A DNA stretch of 64,000 nucleotides, taken from contig CAVTQZ010000001.1 of NCBI GenBank assembly GCA_963737015.1, positions 1,674,001-1,738,000 of the forward strand, in the 5' to 3' direction. The notes below the pieces were generated by a model. That model was given only the letters and a program-made list of their open reading frames with translations. It ran no database searches and had not been told where the DNA came from. The DNA comes from CAVTQZ01 sp963737015. Its GTDB lineage: Bacteria; Actinomycetota; Acidimicrobiia; Acidimicrobiales; UBA8190. The translations under genes and the position numbers were made by a program. Shown here in pieces: positions 52,802 to 64,000 of the stretch (position 1 is its first letter; the number at the start of each line of letters is the position of its first letter).

Positions 52802-53869
52802 ATGACGGTCATGAGGTTCGGATACTGCGACACGGATTACGCCCGTAACCGCATCATGGCCAGGGTCCTCCGTCGCGCCGGAGCACGCGTCGTCGACCTG
52901 ATCGATTCACGATCCTTCGCCAAGCGAACGCCGCACCTTTTGCGTGGCTCCGTCGGAAAAAAAGCGGACATATTGCTTGTCGGCTTCCCCGGACACCTCG
53001 ACGTCGTCACTGCCAGGGGGCTGGGGTTCACAACCGGAGCACGGGTCGTCTTCGATCCGCTCATCGGGCTCCATGAAACGAACGTCGACGACAGGCAACG
53101 GGTGGGGCCGAGGAGCCTCCAGGCCCGGCGATACGCCATCGAAGACATGCTGTCGTGTCGGTTCGCAGACCTGGTGCTGCTCGACACGGACGCGCACATC
53201 TCCTATTTCGCAGAGCTGACCCGGACGAACCTCGGCAAATTCAAAAGAGTTTGGCTGGGTACTGACGACGAGGTGATGTTCCCCCGCGACGTTGCCGGCG
53301 CACCGGAGACCGACGTCTTCTTCTACGGGAACGTGACACCGATGCACGGTGCAGAGCACATTCTCGCCGCGGCGAAACTGCTCGAAAGCCGCAACACCCC
53401 TGTCCGCATGACCATGGTCGGTTCCGGTCCCCATTTTGAATCCGTCAGAAGAGAGGCAGGGCTCAAGAACATAAGGTCCGTGACCTTTCTTCCCGAGGTC
53501 TCCTACGACCGGCTCGCGCAGATGATGGCGAGAAGTCGTATCTGCCTCGGTATCTTCGGGACGACCGGAAAGGCCCAACGGGTGATTCCCAACAAGGTCT
53601 TCGATACGCTCGCCGTGGGCCGACCCCTGATCACAGGCGACACGCCCGCGGCCCGCGAGGCCCTGGTGCATCGCACGAATGCGTGGCTGTGCCCTCCCGG
53701 AGATCCGGAAGGCCTGGCAGAGGCGATCTCGGTGGTGCTCGCCGACGAGGGGCTGCAACAGTCTCTATCGACCGAGGGTCACCGGCTGTTCGAGCGAGAA
53801 TTCTCCACGGAGGCTCTCACGCGCACGATCGCCGGCGCCTTCGGCGACCTCTTGTCCGGGCGGCACTGA
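52802..53869 (+). CDS. Glycosyltransferase family 4-like protein
   Basis: About 355 residues from ATG 52802 (earlier in-frame starts at 52673 and 52733 and a later ATG at 52811 exist; MRFGYCDTDYARN looks like a natural N-terminus). It has DILLVGFPGHLD, VVFDPLIGLHETNVDDR, then VFFYGNVTPMHGAEHILAAAKLL, MTMVGSGPHFESVR and the donor region SRICLGIFGTTGKAQRVIPNKVFDTLAVGRPLITGD. The E-x7-E motif is relaxed to a PNKVFDTLA form, as in a subset of GT4. Likely a chain-assembly enzyme. Confidence 0.82.
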   Translation: MTVMRFGYCDTDYARNRIMARVLRRAGARVVDLIDSRSFAKRTPHLLRGSVGKKADILLVGFPGHLDVVTARGLGFTTGARVVFDPLIGLHETNVDDRQRVGPRSLQARRYAIEDMLSCRFADLVLLDTDAHISYFAELTRTNLGKFKRVWLGTDDEVMFPRDVAGAPETDVFFYGNVTPMHGAEHILAAAKLLESRNTPVRMTMVGSGPHFESVRREAGLKNIRSVTFLPEVSYDRLAQMMARSRICLGIFGTTGKAQRVIPNKVFDTLAVGRPLITGDTPAAREALVHRTNAWLCPPGDPEGLAEAISVVLADEGLQQSLSTEGHRLFEREFSTEALTRTIAGAFGDLLSGRH

Positions 53870-53895
53870 TTCCGATGAGCGGCCGGTACCAAGGC

Positions 53896-55101
53896 TCAAG
53901 CGGCATCGACCCGCGACAGCTCGGTGTACGTCCGGATGACGCGCTCCATCGAGGCTTCGAAGTCGAACCTCCCCTGTACCCATGACCGGGCGCGGACTCC
54001 GACTTCCGCGGCGGCCGGGCGATCGGTCAGGAAAAAGACGATCCGCTCCGCCATTTCCGACGGATCGTCTGTGACGGCGGCGAACACATCGGTGCCGGCC
54101 TCTTCCGCGATCCCCTCAGCCGCAACCGACGTCGCCACTACCGGCAGCCCGAACGACATGGCGTCCAGGACCTTGAACTTGACTCCGGCGCCCGTCCGTA
54201 GCGGGGCGACGAACACCGCAGTATTCCGATACACGTCGCCCAGATCTTCCACGTACCCGGTGACGGAGAGATTGGGCCCGCTCCTCTCGACCAGCCACGG
54301 CGGTGGGTTCGCGCCCGCGACGACAAGGGACGCCCCGGGCAAGGAGGACAACACGCCGGGCCATACCCTCTCGAGGAACCACGCAACTGACTCGGCATTG
54401 ACAGATCGCGACATCGCTCCCGTGAAGCTCACGATCGGTTCGGTCGGGGGGCGCGCCGGTTCGTCGGGCACCTTCACCGGAGGATCTATCTGGTCGATCG
54501 GCCGCTTCACTCCGATCTTCTCGAGCAGCGCCTTGTCCTTCGCGCTGAAGGTGAATACATGGTCGACGCGCCCGAGGAGTCGTGCCTCTACCGAGCGCGC
54601 ACGTCCGATTCGGACGGAGGAGATGAACCGCTTTCGCAAGCTCCGCGCATGACGAGCCTCTCGAAGAAGCTTCTGCGACAGAACGTCGTGCACGACCGCT
54701 GTGACCGAGGTCTCCGGGGCCAAGGCGCGTACGTCATCGACCAGAGGGAGCAGGTGTTGCCAGTGGATCTCCACCACATCGGCTCCCGCCACTGCCTCGC
54801 GAAATTTCTCGGACGATCTGAAGCCCTTCAGCACCCTCAGGCCCGGGGTGATGCTGCCGGCTGTGTACGAATGAAGCCTGCTCGCCGTCCGGCCGGGGTC
54901 GTCCGCGAGAGGGACCATCACCACGTGGACGTTCGCCGGCAATTCCCTCGGAGCGGCGAGGTTCTGTGACGTCGCCGGAACCACCAGATCGACGTCGAGA
55001 TGGCGGCTCAGACTGCAGAGCCAGGCCCACGAGAACTGGCCACCTGCGTGCGAAATCCTCCGATGTGGCAGGTGCGGTGTGATGCAAGCCAGTCGCATCA
55101 C
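53896..55101 (-). CDS. Glycosyltransferase family 4 (GT-B)
   Basis: A 401-residue protein. LACITPHLPHRRISHAGGQFSWAWL at the N-terminus, then VSFTGAMSRSVNAESVAWFLERVWPGV, LVVAGANPP, VTGYVEDLGDVYRNTAVFVAPLRTGAGVKFKVLDAMSFGLPVVATSVAAEGI. The sugar-nucleotide site has the GT4 K-x-x-x-x-A-M-x-x-G-x-P-V-V pattern. The start overlaps the WbsX-like stop by four bases, so the two genes are coupled. Acts probably on the cytosolic face. Confidence 0.9.
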   Translation of the reverse strand: MMRLACITPHLPHRRISHAGGQFSWAWLCSLSRHLDVDLVVPATSQNLAAPRELPANVHVVMVPLADDPGRTASRLHSYTAGSITPGLRVLKGFRSSEKFREAVAGADVVEIHWQHLLPLVDDVRALAPETSVTAVVHDVLSQKLLREARHARSLRKRFISSVRIGRARSVEARLLGRVDHVFTFSAKDKALLEKIGVKRPIDQIDPPVKVPDEPARPPTEPIVSFTGAMSRSVNAESVAWFLERVWPGVLSSLPGASLVVAGANPPPWLVERSGPNLSVTGYVEDLGDVYRNTAVFVAPLRTGAGVKFKVLDAMSFGLPVVATSVAAEGIAEEAGTDVFAAVTDDPSEMAERIVFFLTDRPAAAEVGVRARSWVQGRFDFEASMERVIRTYTELSRVDAA

Positions 55102-56285
55102 GGAGTCTCAGCGAAGTCGAGGGAGGAGGACGCCTGGCTTGGGTTTTCTCGGTACAGAGACCCGACACGGGCCTGGGCTTCCAGGAACCCCCTTCCCCAC
55201 CGCACGCAGGGCTCCAGATGGTTGCCCTCCCCCCATTCGTTCCATGCGTTCACGAAGACGAAGTCCTCGTCGGGGCTGAAAGGCTCGAAGCGCGCCGCGA
55301 CAGTCGCCAGCCATCTCTCGTACAAGTCGGGTGACGATCCGAGAAGGATCGTCGCTCTCTTTTCCGGCCGCCGGGGTGAGTTGTCGAATCCCGGCGAAAC
55401 GGATGGATAGACCTTGTAATCCGGGGTAGGCGCGGAGAGAGACAGGTCCACGACGGTCCGGTAGTCGAAGAGCCTGTGCCGGCGAAGCGCGCTCTTCGGT
55501 CGCAAAAGCTTGCGACCAGCACGTAGCACTCTGCCTTGCCTAAGTCGCGGTCCTAGGGAGCGCCACTCCGGAGCGAACCGGACAGCTGCGTCGAATCCGA
55601 GCTTGTGGGGGTCGACCTTCTCGGAGTCGAAGCTCTGAACGAGGCAGAGATACGGGTCGCCGACTCCGAGACGGACCGATTCACTCCTCCAGGTCTCCGT
55701 GGTCCGCACGGCGTCCGGCAACGACGACGCGCGGTAGACGAGGAACAAGGGACGGCCGCCGACGCGGATGTACCGAGGGTCCGCAAAAGCATTTGCCAGC
55801 CAGCGGATGTGAGCAAGGTCGTCGTCGGAAGAGTAGGTCTGACGGATCAGCACGTCCGTTACCTCACCGCTCCATGTTCGGGTCCAATTTTCGTTGGCCC
55901 AGCAGAGACAGAACGGAAAACTCGGTTCCCCGTGTTGGAGGACCTCGTCAAACGGCCGTTCCAGCAGCCTTCGGCCCTCGAACCAGTAGTGGTAATAGCA
56001 GAAGCCGTCTATGCCGTACTCCCCGGCCAGCGCGGCTTGCGCAGCCCGGGCTTCGGGGAGTCTCAGGTCGTAGAAACCAAGGTCGGCCGGTAGATGTGGT
56101 TGGCGGTGACCTCGGAAGAGTGGACGGGCACGCGCCACATTCGTCCAATCGGTGAAACCGTTGCCCCACCACTCGTCGTTCTCAGGGATCGGATGGAACT
56201 GCGGCAGGTAGAAGGCCAGAAAGCGACGGGCCTGCGGGGCCGGCCCTCGAGCGCTCGAAGAGCCTTGGGGCGCGGGAGTGCTCAA
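55098..56285 (-). CDS. WbsX-like / GH99-related glycan enzyme
   Basis: A 395-residue protein from TTG 56285. FLAFYLPQFHPIPENDEWWGNGFTDWTNVARARPLF is the clear WbsX start, then GIDGFCYYHYWFEGRRLLERPFDEVL, FPFCLCWANENWTRTW and FVFVNAWNEWGEGNHLEP. WbsX proteins are found in O-antigen and capsule clusters and resemble GH99-type barrels; some act as glycan hydrolases or transferases. No signal peptide is present, so it is probably cytosolic. It is coupled to the GT4 gene downstream. Confidence 0.88.
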   Translation of the reverse strand: MSTPAPQGSSSARGPAPQARRFLAFYLPQFHPIPENDEWWGNGFTDWTNVARARPLFRGHRQPHLPADLGFYDLRLPEARAAQAALAGEYGIDGFCYYHYWFEGRRLLERPFDEVLQHGEPSFPFCLCWANENWTRTWSGEVTDVLIRQTYSSDDDLAHIRWLANAFADPRYIRVGGRPLFLVYRASSLPDAVRTTETWRSESVRLGVGDPYLCLVQSFDSEKVDPHKLGFDAAVRFAPEWRSLGPRLRQGRVLRAGRKLLRPKSALRRHRLFDYRTVVDLSLSAPTPDYKVYPSVSPGFDNSPRRPEKRATILLGSSPDLYERWLATVAARFEPFSPDEDFVFVNAWNEWGEGNHLEPCVRWGRGFLEAQARVGSLYRENPSQASSSLDFAETP

Positions 56286-56376
56286 GTGCGAACCATACGT
56301 CGGGCTACCACGGGAGACGCCGTGGAGTCCTTCGTGCTCAGCTCCCGGCGCCTACCGCGTCGATAGCCCAGGTCAC

Positions 56377-57903
56377 CTAGGGAGTGACTGCCTGCAAGGC
56401 GCCGTTCACTCCGCCGACGGTCGCACCCAACGAATCGGCCGTCGTCGCACCGCTGTCTGCAGGAGCGGTGGCTACGATCGGCGCCGGCCCTGCGGGGTCC
56501 GACGTGGCGGGTGCCGCTCCGGATCCCATCTCCACAAGGAACCAGGGCGCCTGAGCGAATCCGAGGCAGCTACCGGTCCCTTGGCCGTCCACATCGACCG
56601 ATCCGCAGGCCGAGCTCGGGTCGGTTGCGACCGACGCTGTGGCGGGACCGACAGCGACGGTCTCGCCCCCTGTCTTGCCACCCCTACTCGGACCCGGGGC
56701 GCCAGCGCTCGGGGAGCTTGGAGTGGTTGCGACGCCTCCGCCGGATCCCGAAGCGCCAGCACCCGACGTCGAGGACGACGAGCGGCCTGTCGCACCGGTG
56801 GTGCCGGGCCACGATCCACTGGGCTGAACGGCTCCGGCGGGAACCAAGGATGTCGCACCGACCAGGGAGGCCTTCGGAGACGCAGCAGCTTGCTCCTCCG
56901 CCAATGTGGCGGATTCGATGGCGGCGCCCGAAGCTGCGGAGGCGTGCGCGGCACTGGCGTTTCCTACGGACGCGGTCGACAGGGGCAGCTGTGGGGCGCC
57001 CCCGGCGAGCTCCGTGGTCAAATGGGCGCCGCGCACTCCGAGGACGAGGGCGATTGACACCCCGACGATCAGGGCGGCGGTGACGATGATCCCTCGGCGT
57101 CCGGGTTGTGAGGATCCGGTACCCGTCCCCCCTGAGTGGCTACCAGGGGTGACCAGGTTTTCGGCCTGCCACTGCGCGACGCTCTGCTCGACCGGCTCCC
57201 ACCGCTCTTTCCACACCGAGTCCGGCATGGGCTTGGCCAACTTGGGCAGAGCCTCACCGAGGTTCAAAAGGATGTCGAGTTGAGCTGCACACCATTCACA
57301 GGTCGCAGCATGCCGAGCAGTGCTCCTCTTGGTGTGGCCGTTGCGACACGCCGCCCACACTCGTTGCAGACAGGCGCGCTCGGGAGCCACCTCCGCGGCG
57401 CTGCCCATGAAGGCTCGGATGAGCGACTGCTGCGCGCGCTGTTCCGAATGCCGGGGAAGGCTCAGACGCCTCTCCATCGGGGCCCCCGGCAGGCGCTCGA
57501 CCTCGACGGCCCACAGCAGTGTCTGGAGGTACCACGGCAGTTGCTTGCGAAACGCCGACTCGAGCCAAAGCACTCCGGGATCGACCTCGGCACGCTTGGT
57601 TCGCCGTGGACCGTTGTTCGCTCTGGGCTGTGAGCCATTGCTGAAGGGTGAGTAGACGGCGAGTGCAGCCGACTCACCAGCGGAGATCAGAAGTTCGGAA
57701 CGGAAGACTTCTTCGGATGCGTTGACGATTCGAGGCAGCGTGTGGTTCAGGACAGCGCCGAGAACTTCCTCGGCTTCTCGCACACTGCCAGTGATCGCGT
57801 GCGAAAGCTCCCAGGCGGAACGTCCGCCCCGGTAGGCCAGCTGTTCGAACTTCGAAGTCACCGGTCCATCCGAAGAGAGCCCTCTTCTCGCCTCCCGAGT
57901 CAT
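56377..57903 (-). CDS. Membrane zinc-finger anti-sigma-like protein with long Ser/Ala/Gly-rich exterior
   Basis: About 508 residues from ATG 57903. The first 180 residues are helical and sigma-factor-like (AWELSHAITGSVREAEEVLGAVLNHTL ... RRLSLPRHSEQRAQQSLIRAF). Then comes a zinc-finger-type HAATCEWCAAQL (H-x3-C-x2-C) as in anti-sigma factors, one membrane span (IIVTAALIVGVSIALVLGV), and about 230 residues of low-complexity Ser/Ala/Gly/Thr sequence outside. The final part contains two Cys residues (SACGSVDVDGQGTGSCLGF). It resembles a membrane anti-sigma or signalling protein. It is divergent from the secreted barrel gene at 58123, which it could control. Confidence 0.6.
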   Translation of the reverse strand: MTREARRGLSSDGPVTSKFEQLAYRGGRSAWELSHAITGSVREAEEVLGAVLNHTLPRIVNASEEVFRSELLISAGESAALAVYSPFSNGSQPRANNGPRRTKRAEVDPGVLWLESAFRKQLPWYLQTLLWAVEVERLPGAPMERRLSLPRHSEQRAQQSLIRAFMGSAAEVAPERACLQRVWAACRNGHTKRSTARHAATCEWCAAQLDILLNLGEALPKLAKPMPDSVWKERWEPVEQSVAQWQAENLVTPGSHSGGTGTGSSQPGRRGIIVTAALIVGVSIALVLGVRGAHLTTELAGGAPQLPLSTASVGNASAAHASAASGAAIESATLAEEQAAASPKASLVGATSLVPAGAVQPSGSWPGTTGATGRSSSSTSGAGASGSGGGVATTPSSPSAGAPGPSRGGKTGGETVAVGPATASVATDPSSACGSVDVDGQGTGSCLGFAQAPWFLVEMGSGAAPATSDPAGPAPIVATAPADSGATTADSLGATVGGVNGALQAVTP

Positions 57904-58122
57904 CGTCAAGGTATTAGCACGCGGCCCTGTTCCACAAAGGGGGGTATTCCCCCCATCTCCACCTTGTCGCACCCCTTCAGCAGGCGTTTCGCCGCGCGCA
58001 ACCAGCCAATTCCGCCTGCCAATCCGCCAGGGAAAACGCGCCGACGCGCCTTACCGCTGCCGCTGAGGAACCTCAAGGGCGGCGGTAACCGTGCCGATCA
58101 AGCCGCGGGGAGGAGGAATCTG
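57904..58122. promoter_or_regulatory. Divergent promoter region with GGGGGG-TATT-CCCCCC palindrome
   Basis: It separates the anti-sigma-like gene from the secreted barrel gene. At 57939-57954 lies a perfect GGGGGG/CCCCCC inverted repeat with TATT between, followed by ATCTCC. It is 36 bases from the leftward start and about 170 from the rightward start. A strong ribosome site, GGGGAGGAGG, at 58106-58117 selects GTG 58123 as the rightward start. Confidence 0.5.
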
Positions 58123-60492
<2,370 letters not shown>

Positions 60493-60543
60493 GGCGCCCG
60501 GGGTTCCTCAAGCACGAAGAGCCGACTGCCGATCTTTTGCGGT

Positions 60544-62863
60544 ATGAAACTGAGTCATCTTCCTCTTCGGGAGATGGGCGGCGACGAGTCCAGGCTGCGG
60601 GCTCGCAAGGCGAAGGCTTTGGGCGTCCTCTTCGCGGCATCCGTCGCACTCTTGGGCGCGTCGACCTTGGGCGCCCCGGCGGGCGCTTCGACACCGCCGG
60701 GAACCTCTTCGAACAGGATCATGTTCTGGACGAAAGTCGCAGACCTCGAATCGATGACCGACTCGCAGCTCGCCCAATGGAAACAAGACGGTGTCGGCGG
60801 CTTCGTCGGGGAGACCGGCTACATCTGGGGCATGGGCGGGACCCAGGAGCTCACTGCCAATCCGTCCGCTTCACTGTCGAGCTCCAACTACACCCTCCAG
60901 AGAAACCTCGAGTCGTCGAACTTCGTGGCGAGGGCCCACGCGCTCGGGATGAAGCTCTATCTCGGGTTCTACCTCCAGGGTTTCAACGACACCTCGACCC
61001 CAATCGCGAACTGGTTCGACGACGGCACCTGGTCCAAAACCATCCTCCCGTCGGTCGCCAATGCAGCAGCATCCGCGCACGAGATGGGATTCGACGGCAT
61101 CGCCTTCGACGAGGAGCTGTACCCGCACGTCAACGGATCCACGAGCGCGACTTGGAATTGGAACTTTTCGGGCAACACCTACAGCGAGTCGCAAACCAGA
61201 CAAGAGGCGCAACTCCGTGGACAGCAGTTGATGCAGGCGATCGTCGGTGCTTTTCCAGGGGTGGACCTCAGTGTCTACGACGCGAACTTCCCCGGTACGT
61301 GGTGGGCACACGTCGCGCAGGTGAACAGCGGGGTCCAGAACGAATACCACAACGACCTGAACATCAACTTCTGGAGCGGGATGACCAGCGTCGAGGGATA
61401 TGGCGGTGTCTGGTTCGACGACGAGTCGTTCTACAAGACCTACAACCCGGCGAAGACGTGGTCGACAGCGCTCACGTACGAGGAGAACAGCTTCTACGCG
61501 ATGGCGTCGCAGAACTTCTCCAATTGGGGCTATGCGTCGACGAGGGTCTTCGACACACCGTCGGCCTGGATCGACAGCGACGGCACGGACACCGCGTACA
61601 CGGCTCCTCGTCCCGCTTCGTTCGTGGCGGAACAGCTCCAGGACTTTGCAGACTGGTCACCGGGCGGCGAGTTCGTCGTCTACGCCCACTCGGGAATGAA
61701 CGGATTCGACTACTCCTCGTACGTCTCCGGCATGCAGGCAGCCTCCCAGCCCTCCGTCGTCCAAAGCGGTCCTCCGGCATTGCAGGTGTCTTCCAACCAG
61801 GTGAACGGGGACACCGCTTCGCTCAGCGGGACCGCCAGTGACGACTATGCGATCCAAGCCGTCACATGGACCTCGTCGTCCGGGGCGAGCGGCGCGGCTG
61901 ACTGCACGTGGCAGATCACAGCTGGCGCCGACGATACCGGCTACCACTGGCAGATGACGTGGAACATCCCCTCGGTGCCCGTCGCGGCGGGACCGAACAC
62001 CATTTCGATCTCCGTGTACGACGTGCACGGGCTCGAGTCGACGCTCGCTGTGGACTCGGTCGGCACCGGCAACACCTCGACGATCCCTAGTAGCTCGGCG
62101 CTCAGGACTTCGGCAGGTGGTTATCACCTCGTCGCATCCGACGGCGGCATCTTCAGCTTCGGTGATGCGCCGTTCTACGGCTCGACGGGCGCCATGCGTC
62201 TGAACAGTCCGATCGTCGGGATGGCTTCGACACCCGACGGTGGTGGTTACTGGCTGGTCGCATCCGACGGCGGCATCTTCAGCTTCGGTGATGCGCCGTT
62301 CGACGGCTCGACCGGCGCCATGCGGCTGAACAAGTCCGATCGTCGGGATGGCTTCGACACCCGACGGTGGTGGTTACTGGCTGGTCGCATCCGACGGCGG
62401 CATCTTCAGCTTCGGTGATGCGCCGTTCTACGGCTCGACCGGCGCCATGCGGCTGAACAGTCCGATCGTCGGGATGGCTTCGACACCCGACGGCGGTGGT
62501 TACTGGCTGGTCGCATCCGACGGCGGCATCTTCAGCTTCGGTGATGCGCCGTTCGACGGCTCGACGGGCGCCATGCGTCTGAACAGGCCGATCGTCGGGA
62601 TGGCTTCGACACCCGACGGCGGTGGTTACTGGCTGGTCGCATCCGACGGCGGCATCTTCAGCTTCGGTGATGCGCCGTTCGACGGCTCGACGGGCGCCAT
62701 GCGTCTGAACAGGCCGATCGTCGGGATGGCTTCGACACCCGACGGCGGTGGTTACTGGCTGGTCGCATCCGACGGCGGCATCTTCAGCTTCGGTGATGCG
62801 CCGTTCGACGGCTCGACGGGCGCCATGCGTCTGAACAGGCCGATCAAGGCAATGGACTCCTAA
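60544..62863 (+). pseudogene. Secreted TIM-barrel-like protein with six 42-residue repeats, single-base frameshift
   Basis: ATG 60544. The signal region is ALGVLFAASVALLGASTLGAPAGAS. The barrel follows the family order: NRIMFWTKVADLES, GFVGETGYIWG, MKLYLGFYLQGF, FDGIAFDEELYP (D189-E190-E191), LSVYDANFPG, LNINFWSGMTSVEGYGG. Next is an Ig-like domain, then repeats of the type GYWLVASDGGIFSFGDAPFYG. An extra A near 62335 (CTGAACAAGTCC against CTGAACAGTCC elsewhere) shifts the frame inside the second repeat unit; the remaining units continue intact in the new frame to 62863. Corrected length is about 772 residues. It may be an assembly slip in a repeat. It follows the 58123 gene by 51 bases. Confidence 0.78.
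62113..62842 (+). repeat. Six tandem 126-bp (42-residue) repeats
   Basis: Units begin near 62113 (partial), 62221, 62348, 62474, 62600 and 62726, with 126-base spacing (127 across the frameshift). Each encodes MASTPDGGGYWLVASDGG-IFSFGDAPF(Y/D)GSTGAMRLN(S/R)PIVG. The third to sixth units are almost identical in DNA. The length and G-x-W-L/S-D-G-G pattern suggest beta-propeller blades, possibly for cell-wall or glycan binding. Confidence 0.92.
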
Positions 62864-62881
62864 AGACCAACAACACCAACC

Positions 62882-62897
62882 CCGACCGACAGGTCGG
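62882..62897 (+). terminator. Weak candidate terminator hairpin
   Basis: CCGACC-GACA-GGTCGG forms a 6-bp GC stem 18 bases after the stop of the repeat protein. No T-tract follows, so it could be a non-canonical actinobacterial terminator or chance. Confidence 0.35.
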
Positions 62898-62921
62898 CCC
62901 ACCCCAGCACGTTAATTAGAG

Positions 62922-64000
62922 GTGCCGGGGGGACAGGCTGTTCGCGACCGTCCGCTTTCGCAGGACGCCAGGTTCCGATCGAGTCCTCAACCAGAGGGCG
63001 TCGGGACCTGGCATTTCCGGGCCGTTCCGGCCGAATCGACGCCTCGCAGGTCCGAGCGCGCAGACCGCACGCCGAAAAGACCTCAGCACGCAGGAGCGCC
63101 ACCCGCAAGGCCTCGACGGTGGGTGGCCACCTTGGTCGTGCTCGGGCTCAGTGCGGCGGTGATCACCTTCGCCGTCGTCTTGAGCAGGCCGCCCTCTCCT
63201 GTGCCCCAAATTCGGCACAAGGCGATAGCTTCGAGCCCGCCGACAACTGAGGCTGCCCCGACCACGACGGCGCCCGCCCGGCCGACGACCCCGGCTCCCC
63301 GTGGTGCACCGACCCGCCGGTCCGCACCTCCGGTCTCCCGGGCGAACCCCGCTGTTGCGACCTCCGCCAACCGGGTCATGTTCTGGACCAAGGCGAGCGA
63401 CCTCGACTCGTTCACGAACCCGCAACTCGACTCGTGGCAGAAAGACGGTGTCGGCGGGTTCGTCGGCGAGACCGACTGGATCTGGGGCTTGGGCGGTTCG
63501 CAGGAACTGAGCGCGCAACCGGGCACGGGCAGCAACTACAGCCTCGAGAGGTCCATTCAGAGCTCGAACGTCGTCAGCCGCGCGCACTCACTTGGGATGA
63601 AGCTCTACCTCGGTTTCTACCTCCAGAACTACAACGACACCTCCACACCCATAGCCGACTGGTTCGACGACGGGACCTGGTCGGCGACGGTGCTTCCGGC
63701 GGTGCAGGCGGCTGCGGCAGCTGCCCATGCACTTGGCTTCGACGGCATCGCCTTCGACGAAGAGCTCTATCCGCACAAGGGCGGCGCTACGAGCGCGACC
63801 TGGAACTGGAACTACCCCGGCAACACCCACAGCGAGTCACAAACGAGGTCCGAGGCGCAGCTGCGTGGCGAGCAGCTCATGGGGGCGGTCCTCTCGGTGT
63901 TCCCCGGCGCCCAGATCTCGGTCTACGACGCCAACTTCCCGGGCACCTGGTGGGCGCACTCCATGGCAACAGGCGGGGTCCAAAACGCCTATCAGAACGA
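62922..64000 (+). CDS. Secreted/anchored TIM-barrel-like protein, C-terminus outside window
   Basis: The frame opens after a TAA at 62913. GTG 62922 is the first start; GTG 63123 is an alternative, but it would remove the basic RPRRW segment before the membrane span. The N-terminus has about 67 mostly polar residues, then WVATLVVLGLSAAVITFAVVL as a signal anchor, a Pro/Thr/Ala-rich linker (TTTAPARPTTPAPRG), and from NRVMFW onward the barrel, identical in DNA to the 58123 gene as far as seen. DEELYP is present. The different N-terminus suggests membrane-anchored rather than released presentation of the same barrel. Confidence 0.78.
   Translation, partial: MPGGQAVRDRPLSQDARFRSSPQPEGVGTWHFRAVPAESTPRRSERADRTPKRPQHAGAPPARPRRWVATLVVLGLSAAVITFAVVLSRPPSPVPQIRHKAIASSPPTTEAAPTTTAPARPTTPAPRGAPTRRSAPPVSRANPAVATSANRVMFWTKASDLDSFTNPQLDSWQKDGVGGFVGETDWIWGLGGSQELSAQPGTGSNYSLERSIQSSNVVSRAHSLGMKLYLGFYLQNYNDTSTPIADWFDDGTWSATVLPAVQAAAAAAHALGFDGIAFDEELYPHKGGATSATWNWNYPGNTHSESQTRSEAQLRGEQLMGAVLSVFPGAQISVYDANFPGTWWAHSMATGGVQNAYQN
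63364..64000 (+). repeat. Second copy of the 637-bp identical segment
   Basis: Partner of 58313-58949 at offset 5051. Its left border coincides with the codon just before the barrel domain. Identity continues to the last base of the window, so the true length is unknown. Confidence 0.92.

Noticed and set aside
57742..58122. 127-codon upstream extension of the 58123 barrel protein
   Set aside because: Low-complexity residues overlapping the divergent gene, and a strong GGGGAGGAGG ribosome site places the start at GTG 58123.
62222..62842. CRISPR-like regular repeats
   Set aside because: The 126-bp units are contiguous, translate to 42-residue protein repeats and have no unique spacers.

Overview
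The window is high-GC DNA from an actinobacterium, most likely of the class Acidimicrobiia. The evidence is a WhiB-family regulator, many GTG/TTG starts, secreted proteins ending in 42-residue ASDGGIFSFGDAP-type repeats that I associate with that class, and no outer-membrane assembly genes. The class-level placement is inference.

Layout. 1-4616: 5' part of an acyl-CoA dehydrogenase gene, then a two-subunit ABC exporter with one degenerate ATP site. 4626-7722: FkbM-type methyltransferase, WhiB protein, and a Fur/PerR-type repressor - rubrerythrin - DUF3501-like stress operon. 7805-17227: sugar-nucleotide and modification genes (methyltransferase-like protein, epimerases, UDP-sugar dehydrogenase, two sulfotransferases, a WecA/MraY-type initiating transferase, a glycosyltransferase). 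17564-21525: a decayed zone with a broken secreted-barrel gene and a broken methyltransferase gene. 21641-33935: glycosyltransferases, a short UDP-glucose dehydrogenase-like gene, an O-antigen ligase/polymerase-like protein, a Wzc-like chain-length protein, and a TylF-type methyltransferase. 34275-50211: NeuB-type synthase, PIG-L deacetylase, Wzm/Wzt exporter, and a tightly overlapping neuA - KdsC-like - gmhA-like - isomerase - SDR operon, facing a Gfo/Idh - KpsS-like - pyruvyl transferase - GT-C operon. 50221-56285: PhyH oxygenase, secreted lipoprotein, glycosyltransferases, WbsX-like protein. 56377-64000: a membrane zinc-finger anti-sigma-like protein divergent from a tandem array of large secreted proteins.

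How it works together (inference). Most of the window looks like a surface-polysaccharide locus: lipid-linked initiation, precursor synthesis including uronic acids and a CMP-activated 3-deoxy-ulosonic acid, assembly by many glycosyltransferases, decoration (sulfate, methyl, pyruvyl, deacetylation), and ABC export with a Wzc-like partner. The polysaccharide genes are bordered by a five-member family of secreted TIM-barrel-like proteins that share a D-(E/Q)-E motif and differ in their C-terminal modules. These are the best candidates for an undescribed surface system. G/C-run palindromes recur in the divergent intergenic regions of the locus and may be a shared operator.

Several otherwise intact genes carry a single-base frameshift (near 4308, 29167 and 62335). 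These may be assembly errors. The 17.5-21.5 kb zone looks genuinely decayed. No tRNA, rRNA, CRISPR array or complete insertion sequence was recognised.
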